Positions 1 to 5,199 of a stretch of DNA of 5,199 bases are shown piece by piece. Source of the stretch: an uncultured Limnohabitans sp. (GTDB lineage: Bacteria; Pseudomonadota; Gammaproteobacteria; Burkholderiales; Burkholderiaceae_C). The DNA is taken from contig NZ_CALBEX010000066.1 in NCBI RefSeq assembly GCF_937889215.1, positions 1-5,199 of the forward strand, given 5' to 3'. The position numbers were made by a program, and so were the translations under genes. The notes under the pieces were generated by a model. It was not told where the DNA came from and did no database searches. It saw only the letters and a program-made list of their open reading frames with translations. Each line of letters begins with the position of its first letter. Positions within the stretch are counted from its first letter, which is position 1.

Positions 1-2084
1 CTACCGACACCCCCACCACCGTGCGCGGCGCTTGCCCGCACGACTGCCCCGACAACTGCGCCCTGCTGACCACGGTGGAAAATGGCCGCGCCACCAAGGT
101 GCAGGGCAACCCGGCGCACGCGCCTACCGACGGCGTGCTGTGCACCAAGGTCTCGCGTTACACCGAGCGCACCTACCACCCGGATCGTTTGCTTCAGCCT
201 TTGCGCCGCGTCGGCCCCAAGGGTTCGGGTCAATTTGAGCCTGTGGGTTGGGACGAAGCCCTGGACGAAATCGCGACACGCCTGAAAGCCATCGCCGCCC
301 GCGATCCACAGGCCATCTTGCCTTACAGCTACGCGGGCACCATGGGCTTGGTGCAAAGCGAGTCGATCGCGGCGCGGTTTTTTCACCAGCTGGGCGCATC
401 GCTCTTGGATCGCACCATTTGCGCCTCGGCCGGGGCTGAAGCCCTGACCCAGACCCTAGGCAACAAGGTGGGCATGAAGAACGAGTTTTTTGCCGAATCC
501 AAGCTCATCGTCATTTGGGGCAGCAACTCGATTGGCAGCAACCTGCATTTTTGGCGCATCGCCCAAGCTGCCAAGCGCAACGGGGCCAAGTTGGTGTGCA
601 TCGACCCTCGTCGCAGCGAAACGGCCGAAAAATGCCATGAACACATTGCACTGCGCCCCGGCACCGATGCCGCGCTGGCGCTGGCTGTCATGCACGAGTT
701 GATCGTCCATGGCTGGCTTGACCAAGATTACATTGACCGCTACACCTTGGGCTGGGATGCCTTGAAGGCCCGCGCTTTGCTTTGGCCACCCGAGCGGGCG
801 GCAGAGGTGTGTGGCGTGCCGGTTGAACAAATCCGCCAACTGGCCCGCGACTGGGGCACCACCCAGCCTGCCTCGATTCGGCTGAACTACGGCATGCAGC
901 GCGTGCGCGGTGGTGGCAATGCGGTGCGGGCGATCGCTTGTTTGCCAGCGCTCACCGGGGCCTGGCGGCACCGGGCGGGCGGGCTGTTGCTCAGCAGCTC
1001 GGGGCATTTTCCGGTGCGGCGCTCGGCCTTGCAGCGGCCTGACTTGCTGGGTGAGCGGCGTCCACGCACCATCAACATGACCACCATTGGCGACGATTTG
1101 CTGCGCCCGGCATCACCCGCCTTTGGCCCGCAGATCGAAGCCTTGATTGTCTACAACAGCAACCCTGTGGCCATTGCGCCCGAGTCGGGCAAGGTGGTGA
1201 AGGGTTTTGGCCGCGAAGACCTGTTCACCGTGGTGCTGGAGCACTTCAAGACCGACACGGCCGACTATGCCGACTTCATCTTGCCCGCCACCACACAGCT
1301 GGAGCATTGGGACATCCACACCAGTTACGGCCACACCGACGTGCTGCTGAATCGCCCGGCGATTGCGCCCGTGGGTGGTGCACGCACCAACACCGACATC
1401 TTCCGTGCGCTCGCCCAGCGCATGGGGTTTGACGATCCGTGTTTTGCCGAGAGCGACGAAAGCCTGTGCCGCTGCGCCATTGGCGATGCGGATGATTTTG
1501 AGCAGCTGCTGGCGCACGGCTTTGCTTCATTGCCTGTGCCCGATGCGCCGTTTGCGCAAGGTGGTTTTCCTTCGCCATCGGGCAAATGCGAGTTTTTCAG
1601 CCAACGCTTGGCCGATCAGGGCCTGGATGGCCTGCCTGACCATTTGCCCAATTACGAATTGGCTGCCCCTGGTGGCCGCTATCCGCTGGCCATGATCTCG
1701 CCGCCTGCGCGCAATTTTCTCAACTCCAGCTTCGTCAACGTGCAAAGCCTGCGCGACATCGAAGCCGAGCCGGTGCTGGAAATGCACCCGCAAGACGCCG
1801 CGACGCGTGGCATTGCCGACGGCGCGGTGGTGCGTGTGTTCAACGACCGGGGCACTTACCACTGCAAAGCGAAGCTGAACCAACGCGCCCGCGAGGGCGT
1901 GGTCCACGGCTTGGGCATTTGGTGGCGCAAGCTGGGCCTGAACGGCACCAATGTGAATGAACTCACCAGCCAACACCTGACCGATCTGGGCCGTGCGCCT
2001 GTGTTTTACGACTGCTTGGTGGAGGTGGCTGCCGATGCGGCATTCGAACCGGCGGCCCATTCGGTGGCCACAGCCCACACCTGA
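1..2084 (+). CDS. Molybdopterin (bis-MGD) oxidoreductase catalytic subunit, 5' end cut by the window
   Basis: Catalytic subunit of the DMSO reductase/formate dehydrogenase superfamily; the substrate cannot be read from sequence. Residues are numbered from the GTG at 21. An N-terminal iron-sulfur motif C5-x3-C9-x3-C13-x27-C41 is followed by the molybdopterin core: KLIVIWGSNS (161-170), CIDPRR (193-198) and LRPGTDAALA (211-220). A molydopterin-dinucleotide-binding domain occupies about 553-670. C134, in RTICASAG, sits roughly where Cys or SeCys binds molybdenum in relatives; S136 is an alternative (inference). The frame stays open upstream of GTG 21 to the window edge (TDTPTT precedes it) and no Shine-Dalgarno precedes that GTG, so the true start is probably a few codons before the window. 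No partner electron-transfer or membrane subunit follows; the next gene is a PHA-granule protein 26 bp downstream. The family call is secure; the reaction is unknown. Confidence 0.93.
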   Translation, partial: TDTPTTVRGACPHDCPDNCALLTTVENGRATKVQGNPAHAPTDGVLCTKVSRYTERTYHPDRLLQPLRRVGPKGSGQFEPVGWDEALDEIATRLKAIAARDPQAILPYSYAGTMGLVQSESIAARFFHQLGASLLDRTICASAGAEALTQTLGNKVGMKNEFFAESKLIVIWGSNSIGSNLHFWRIAQAAKRNGAKLVCIDPRRSETAEKCHEHIALRPGTDAALALAVMHELIVHGWLDQDYIDRYTLGWDALKARALLWPPERAAEVCGVPVEQIRQLARDWGTTQPASIRLNYGMQRVRGGGNAVRAIACLPALTGAWRHRAGGLLLSSSGHFPVRRSALQRPDLLGERRPRTINMTTIGDDLLRPASPAFGPQIEALIVYNSNPVAIAPESGKVVKGFGREDLFTVVLEHFKTDTADYADFILPATTQLEHWDIHTSYGHTDVLLNRPAIAPVGGARTNTDIFRALAQRMGFDDPCFAESDESLCRCAIGDADDFEQLLAHGFASLPVPDAPFAQGGFPSPSGKCEFFSQRLADQGLDGLPDHLPNYELAAPGGRYPLAMISPPARNFLNSSFVNVQSLRDIEAEPVLEMHPQDAATRGIADGAVVRVFNDRGTYHCKAKLNQRAREGVVHGLGIWWRKLGLNGTNVNELTSQHLTDLGRAPVFYDCLVEVAADAAFEPAAHSVATAHT

Positions 2085-2110
2085 ACCCTCAAAATCACAT
2101 TTCAAACACC

Positions 2111-2413
2111 ATGCCTGAACTGAACATTGAACGCACGCACACCTTGGGCTTGAGCGGCGCACGTACCGTGGCCGAGCGCTGGCGCGAGCAAGCCGAACAA
2201 GATTGGGGCATGACCTGCGAGTTTGAATCCGGCGGATCCCAAGACTGCATGCGGTTTGAGCGCATTGGCGTGAGCGGCCAACTCACGGTGACCGAAAACC
2301 GCTTCGATCTGAAGATCAAACTGGGCTTTCTGCTGGGGGCCTACAGCAGCAAAATCGAAGAAAAAATCCAGGCTAATCTGGACGCTTTGTTGGGTCCAGC
2401 GCCGCAGGCCTGA
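2111..2413 (+). CDS. Polyhydroxyalkanoic acid system (PHA granule region) family protein
   Basis: A small cytosolic protein of 100 residues, recognised as the family called PHA_gran_rgn. Its members are about this long and often encoded near polyhydroxyalkanoate synthesis or granule genes; their biochemical role is poorly defined. Family-like features are the opening PELNIERTHTLGL (2-14), a helix with A-x-x-W-R-E-Q (about 21-27), a central strand region with FERIGVSGQLTV (49-60), and the conserved segment LKIKLGFLLGAY (67-78), followed by a C-terminal helix IEEKIQANLDALL (82-94). There is no signal peptide or membrane segment. The ATG at 2111 fits the usual N-terminus, although the preceding CATTTCAAACACC holds no good Shine-Dalgarno. 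It lies 26 bp after the oxidoreductase on the same strand, so co-transcription is likely. No PHA synthase, depolymerase or phasin gene is visible here. Confidence 0.85.
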   Translation: MPELNIERTHTLGLSGARTVAERWREQAEQDWGMTCEFESGGSQDCMRFERIGVSGQLTVTENRFDLKIKLGFLLGAYSSKIEEKIQANLDALLGPAPQA

Positions 2414-2426
2414 GCGCATTCTTTCG

Positions 2427-2463
2427 CAGTGGCCAGCTGTTGCCATGGCCTCTGACGTTTTGT
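2427..2463 (+). terminator. Possible intrinsic terminator after the PHA-family gene
   Basis: An imperfect inverted repeat begins 14 bp after the stop codon at 2413: CAGTGGCCA (2427-2435) pairs with TGGCCTCTG (2446-2454). This gives eight pairs and one T-T mismatch around a 10-base loop. A short TTTTGT tract follows at 2458-2463, three bases after the stem. Position and order fit a rho-independent terminator for the plus-strand pair, but the mismatch, the large loop and the short T tract make it weak. A competing stem TGGC/GCCA (2430-2433 with 2442-2445) is possible. Confidence 0.35.
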
Positions 2464-2511
2464 AGATCGTTGGCTTGAGCCCAGGCATGGACTTGCGTCA
2501 AAGCCCATCAT

Positions 2512-2531
2512 GTTGGACCTGAAGGTCCGAC
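2512..2531. other. Short hairpin between convergent genes
   Basis: GTTGGACC (2512-2519) pairs with GGTCCGAC (2524-2531) around a TGAA loop: seven Watson-Crick pairs plus one T-G wobble as plus-strand RNA, where the minus strand would have a C-A mismatch. No T tract follows on either side, so it is not a classical intrinsic terminator. It lies downstream of both convergent genes and may end transcription or protect 3' ends from exonucleases; this is inference from position. Confidence 0.35.
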
Positions 2532-2552
2532 TTACAAGAAAGAGCTTGAACC

Positions 2553-2571
2553 TGCCGTCAGCTTTACGGCA
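2553..2571 (-). terminator. Small inverted repeat spanning the transglycosylase stop codon
   Basis: TGCCGT (2553-2558) pairs with ACGGCA (2566-2571) around a 7-base loop. On the minus strand the stem brackets the TAA stop of the transglycosylase gene (2564-2566). The minus strand continues with a pyrimidine-rich TCTTTCTTG about 9 bases further on, not directly after the stem. It could contribute to termination, but a six-pair stem with a displaced T-rich tract is weak evidence. Confidence 0.2.
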
Positions 2572-4540
2572 AATCGCTGCTGGCCTCGGTCATGGGCGAT
2601 TGCCGTGGACCGACCGAGCCTAAGCGCGCTTTGAGCGACTGCGGTTGACGCGTCAGGATGGCGGCGTAGGTGGTGGTGTTGGACAGCACTTTTTTCACGT
2701 AATCGCGTGTTTCTTGGAACGGGATGTTTTCGGCCCAAATGGCCGCCTCGAGCACGGGGCCGTTGCGCCAACTGCGCGAACGGTTGGGGCCGGCGTTGTA
2801 GGCCGCAGCCGCCAGCGGCATGGAGGCCTCGAAATCGTCAAGCACCAGTTTCAAATAGGCCGTGCCAATGGTGACGTTCACCTCGTGGTCGCTGATCTGG
2901 TTGGGTCTGAAGCTGGTCAGTCCAATTTTTTTTGCGGTCCATTTGGCAGTGGCAGGCATCACCTGCATCAGGCCCGAGGCCCCTACAAGCGAGCGGGCGT
3001 CCATGATGAAGCGGCTTTCCTGCCGGATCAAGCCATAGACATATGCCGGATCCAGTTGGATTTCATGGGCTCGGCGCACCACGGTCTCGCGCAGCGGCAT
3101 GGGGAAGCGCTGCTCAAAGTCAAACGCGGTCCGGGTGCGCTCGCTGGTGTTGATGCAGCGGTCCCATACCTGGCGCTGGCAGGCCAGGTCGGCGGCGGCC
3201 AGCAGTTCGCGGTCGTTCATGCCGCCGGGCGTGTGCAGGTTGGTGCTGTAGTTCCATTCCCGGTTGCCTTCAGAGCGCAGGCCCAAGGCGATGGCATACA
3301 AAGCGCGTTGCAGACCGGGGTGGATGAATGCGGCGGCCTTTTCTTGGGGCGTCAGGGGGCTAGGGCGCTCGGGGATGGTGATGGCCTGACCGAGGTCCTC
3401 CAGCGCCAGTTGCTCATAAAAGCCCCGCACACTGGCGATTTGGCGCAGCAGACCTTGGCTCTCTTGGCGTTGCGCCTCGTGGCGGGCGGTGGCCAGCAGG
3501 GCGCGGGCGCGCCAATAGACCCATGTTGGCTCGTTGCGGGTGTCCGCACTCATGGCCTGGGTGGCGCTCAGTACCTGCGGCCATTGGCCTTGGCGCAAAG
3601 CGGCACGCACCTTCCAGCCCAGCAGGTCGTCGTTCAGATCGCTGTCTTTTTGCACTTTGGCAAAGTGGCTGGTGGCGTTGTCCTGCAGTTTTTGAGCGGC
3701 TCTTTTGCCAATCACGGCCCAGGTCCAGTTGCGTTCTTCAGCGCTCAGCTGGATCGCCCAGCGACGGCTCAGCAAATCGGCGGCTTCGTCCGGGTCTTTG
3801 GCAGCCAGCCGGATCAGCGCCAGCACCGCGAGTTCTTTGCGGCTGCGGGTGATGGCCATGATGCGCTTGTCCAGGTATTTGGCGGGGTCGGCGTGGATCA
3901 GCGCCACTTGCTCAGACAGGCGCGGCGCTTCGATGTCAACAGCTGCCTGCGCTGCGCGGGGTCGATTGGCATCCATGGCGATACGGGCTTTGCGCCACAC
4001 ATCCAGTGCTTTGAGTTGCCGGCCCGAATGCAGGTGTTCGGCCACGTAAGTGCAGCCGTCATCGGCATCGCGCTGGGCGTACCACAGGCGCTTGGCTTCG
4101 TCGGCCACGTCGGCCTTGCTGTTCATGGCCTCGGTGGCCAGAGCGTAACAACGCACCTCACGGTCGTCGCGCATGCGAAAGCGGGGGTATTCGGCGGTGA
4201 ATGTGGACCAGTCACGGTTTTTGCCCAACTGAAGCAACCAGTCATTGCGCAAACGGTCTTCGTAATAACTGCCCGCGTAAGTTGTTAAAAAACTTTGGAT
4301 TTCGGACACGGATGCCGTTGGCAAGCGGGCGCGCATTTCCCAGTAGGCGGCCAGCGGCTCCAGCACATGCCCTCGGGTCTGCGGCAGCAGGGCTGTCAGG
4401 CGCGCCGTGTCGTTTTTGCGAAAGGCTTTGACCATCTCCAACACCGCCTCGTCACCCCGGTTTTGGGCCTGGACGGGCAAGGCCATCAGGCTTGTCACGG
4501 CGATGCTGGCCAGCAGTGTCAAAATCAGTCTAAATTTCAT
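2564..4540 (-). CDS. slt: Soluble lytic murein transglycosylase (Slt70 type, GH23)
   Basis: A periplasmic enzyme of 658 residues (E. coli Slt70 is similar in length) that cleaves the MurNAc-GlcNAc bond of peptidoglycan and leaves 1,6-anhydro ends. A signal peptide covers about 1-25: a basic start MKFR, a hydrophobic core, and likely cleavage after VQA. About 30-415 is the helical superhelix typical of Slt70, and 422-490 resembles the linker domain (RSEGNREWNY, then an RFPMPLRE stretch). The catalytic SLT domain covers about 490-625: catalytic Glu508 in IRQESRF, GASGLMQVMPATA (520-532), AYNAGPN (580-586) and IPFQETRDYVKKV (606-618). These match the Slt70 active-site motifs. The frame stays open upstream across the divergent neighbour, but the ATG at 4540 is chosen because it starts an intact signal peptide. 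No clear Shine-Dalgarno precedes it (AATCAACCC). The gene converges on the PHA-family gene. Confidence 0.95.
   Translation of the reverse strand: MKFRLILTLLASIAVTSLMALPVQAQNRGDEAVLEMVKAFRKNDTARLTALLPQTRGHVLEPLAAYWEMRARLPTASVSEIQSFLTTYAGSYYEDRLRNDWLLQLGKNRDWSTFTAEYPRFRMRDDREVRCYALATEAMNSKADVADEAKRLWYAQRDADDGCTYVAEHLHSGRQLKALDVWRKARIAMDANRPRAAQAAVDIEAPRLSEQVALIHADPAKYLDKRIMAITRSRKELAVLALIRLAAKDPDEAADLLSRRWAIQLSAEERNWTWAVIGKRAAQKLQDNATSHFAKVQKDSDLNDDLLGWKVRAALRQGQWPQVLSATQAMSADTRNEPTWVYWRARALLATARHEAQRQESQGLLRQIASVRGFYEQLALEDLGQAITIPERPSPLTPQEKAAAFIHPGLQRALYAIALGLRSEGNREWNYSTNLHTPGGMNDRELLAAADLACQRQVWDRCINTSERTRTAFDFEQRFPMPLRETVVRRAHEIQLDPAYVYGLIRQESRFIMDARSLVGASGLMQVMPATAKWTAKKIGLTSFRPNQISDHEVNVTIGTAYLKLVLDDFEASMPLAAAAYNAGPNRSRSWRNGPVLEAAIWAENIPFQETRDYVKKVLSNTTTYAAILTRQPQSLKARLGSVGPRQSPMTEASSDLP
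4507..4536 (+). promoter_or_regulatory. Weak candidate promoter for the cyclo-ligase gene, inside the transglycosylase gene
   Basis: TGGCCA (4507-4512) and TAAATT (4531-4536), 18 bp apart, each match four of six bases of the sigma-70 consensus. Transcription would start near 4543 and leave a leader of about 7 bases before the ATG at 4550. The elements lie within the signal-peptide codons of the opposite gene. The match is poor and the main argument is position: any promoter close to the cyclo-ligase start must lie in this stretch. Confidence 0.2.
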
Positions 4541-4549
4541 GGGTTGATT
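4541..4549. promoter_or_regulatory. Nine-base gap between divergent start codons
   Basis: GGGTTGATT is all that separates the transglycosylase ATG (4540, minus) from the cyclo-ligase ATG (4550, plus). It is too short for even one promoter, so promoter and leader sequences of each gene overlap the coding region of the other. On the minus strand CATAAT (plus positions 4547-4552) matches five of six bases of a -10 box and would place transcription start at the transglycosylase ATG itself, giving a leaderless transcript. No -35 match is found at 15-19 bp, so this is only a candidate. Confidence 0.5.
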
Positions 4550-5134
4550 ATGGACAAAGCCGAAGCAAAGCGCGCCTTGAGAAAAGCCTTGATTGAAGAA
4601 AGGCTGAACCTGCCCGACCGCCTGGCGCGGGCTGAAGCCTTGCAGCGCGTCATGCGCATCTGGCTGTTTGACCGCCCCGATACCGTGATCGGCGCTTACT
4701 GGCCCATCAAGGGCGAATTTGACCCGCTGCCAGCGCTGCACCGCTGGAAAGAAGACGGCGAGCTGCATGGTGAGCCGCAGCGGCGCCAAATTGGCTTGCC
4801 CGTGGTCAACAAGCTCCACAAGACCCTCACTTTTCACACTTGGTACCCTGGCTGTCCGATGGAGGAAGACGCTTACGGCATTCCCAAGCCCAAAGACACC
4901 GAAGTCATCGTGCCCACCTTGCTGTTTGTGCCCTGCGTGGGCTACGGCATCGGCGGCTACCGTTTGGGTTACGGCGGCGGCTTTTACGACCGCACCTTGG
5001 CCACCTTGCAGCCCAAGCCCTACACCGTTGGCCTGGGCTACACCCACGGTTTTTTGGACGATCTGGAGCCCGAAGACCACGATGAGCCGCTCGATGCGAT
5101 CCTGAACGACAACGGGGTGGTGTGGCCGGTTTGA
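4550..5134 (+). CDS. fau: 5-formyltetrahydrofolate cyclo-ligase (5,10-methenyltetrahydrofolate synthetase)
   Basis: A cytosolic enzyme of 194 residues, the usual bacterial length, also called YgfA. It uses ATP to convert 5-formyltetrahydrofolate to 5,10-methenyltetrahydrofolate and so returns a dead-end folate to the one-carbon pool. Family features in order: a basic N-terminal helix with K3 and RALRKAL (8-14) as in the ATP-binding start of the family; YWPIKGEFDPLP (50-61), a folate-site segment; IGLPVV (81-86); YGIPKP (109-114); and the signature GGYRLGYGGGFYDR (135-148). The residues before the signature read GYGIGG where many homologues have a Phe-Asp pair. The frame is open back to 4295, but the ATG at 4550 gives the normal N-terminus; an in-frame TTG at 4544 is an alternative. 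No Shine-Dalgarno is evident. It diverges from the transglycosylase and is followed 12 bp later by a probable TetR gene. Confidence 0.95.
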   Translation: MDKAEAKRALRKALIEERLNLPDRLARAEALQRVMRIWLFDRPDTVIGAYWPIKGEFDPLPALHRWKEDGELHGEPQRRQIGLPVVNKLHKTLTFHTWYPGCPMEEDAYGIPKPKDTEVIVPTLLFVPCVGYGIGGYRLGYGGGFYDRTLATLQPKPYTVGLGYTHGFLDDLEPEDHDEPLDAILNDNGVVWPV

Positions 5135-5136
5135 GG
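5133..5136 (+). promoter_or_regulatory. Possible ribosome binding site for the TetR-like gene
   Basis: GAGG overlaps the last two bases of the cyclo-ligase stop codon and lies 10 bases before the ATG at 5147. The spacing is slightly long, but this is the best Shine-Dalgarno match near that start and supports a tightly spaced downstream gene. Confidence 0.35.
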
Positions 5137-5146
5137 CCCGAAAGAC

Positions 5147-5199
5147 ATGGCCAGACCCAAATCCGCAACCCACGACATCAAACGCGACGCGATCCTCGA
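5147..5199 (+). CDS. N-terminus of a probable TetR/AcrR-family transcriptional regulator, cut by the window end
   Basis: Only 17 complete codons are present: MARPKSATHDIKRDAIL. The pattern of a short basic, proline-containing lead (ARPK), then a charged stretch and R-x-A-I-L entering the first helix, is typical of the start of TetR-family DNA-binding domains. The helix-turn-helix itself lies beyond the window, so the call rests on N-terminal style alone. The gene starts 12 bp after the cyclo-ligase stop on the same strand and may be co-transcribed with it. Its ligand and targets cannot be judged. Confidence 0.6.
   Translation, partial: MARPKSATHDIKRDAIL

Noticed and set aside
21..23. GTG as the true start of the oxidoreductase
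   Set aside because: No Shine-Dalgarno precedes it, and the frame is open to the window edge with residues that resemble the usual short lead before the first Fe-S cysteine; an upstream start is more likely.
456..1007. A 183-codon minus-strand frame within the oxidoreductase gene (and similar frames at 1113-1517 and 1527-2162)
   Set aside because: Compositional shadows of the plus-strand gene with no domain-like pattern. The 1527-2162 frame also runs across the intergenic gap into the PHA-family gene, which argues against a real gene.
2645..4288. A 547-codon open frame on the plus strand, opposite the transglycosylase gene
   Set aside because: Its translation is low-complexity, rich in Gly, Ala, Val, His and Gln, with no recognisable domain, and it is wholly antisense to a gene with clear catalytic motifs. 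Long antisense frames are expected from G/C-biased third positions.
4295..4549. An 85-codon N-terminal extension of the cyclo-ligase back to ATG 4295
   Set aside because: It is antisense to the start of the transglycosylase gene, resembles nothing, and would make the protein far longer than its family.
4541..5173. Extension of the transglycosylase frame by 211 codons upstream of its ATG, across the whole cyclo-ligase gene
   Set aside because: The added segment is antisense to a clear enzyme gene, and the downstream ATG at 4540 starts a proper signal peptide that would be buried in the longer protein. It is an annotation hazard, not a fusion.

Overview
The window reads as ordinary chromosomal DNA of a GC-rich betaproteobacterium. 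Codon third positions are strongly G/C-biased. The gene set (a PHA-granule-region protein, a Slt70-type transglycosylase back to back with 5-formyltetrahydrofolate cyclo-ligase) and the protein sequences look most like Burkholderiales, probably Comamonadaceae; this placement is an impression from sequence style, not a search. I see no insertion sequence, prophage gene, CRISPR array, tRNA or rRNA.

Layout. (1) Positions 1-2084, plus strand: the nearly complete catalytic subunit of a molybdopterin (bis-MGD) oxidoreductase with an N-terminal Fe-S motif; its first few codons lie before the window. (2) 2111-2413, plus strand: a 100-residue protein of the polyhydroxyalkanoate granule-region family, 26 bp downstream and probably co-transcribed. 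(3) 2414-2563: a 150-bp intergenic stretch between convergent genes, with three short inverted repeats that may act as weak terminators. (4) 2564-4540, minus strand: a secreted soluble lytic murein transglycosylase of 658 residues. (5) 4541-4549: a 9-bp gap between two divergent start codons. (6) 4550-5134, plus strand: 5-formyltetrahydrofolate cyclo-ligase. (7) 5147 to the window end, plus strand: the first 17 codons of what looks like a TetR-family regulator.

The genes do not form one pathway. They cover redox metabolism with an unknown substrate, carbon-storage granules, cell-wall turnover in the periplasm, and one-carbon folate repair in the cytosol. The most notable structural point is the divergent pair: with 9 bp between start codons, each gene's promoter must lie at least partly inside the other's coding sequence, and neither start has a clear Shine-Dalgarno sequence. 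I found no convincing undescribed system; the remaining findings are modest.
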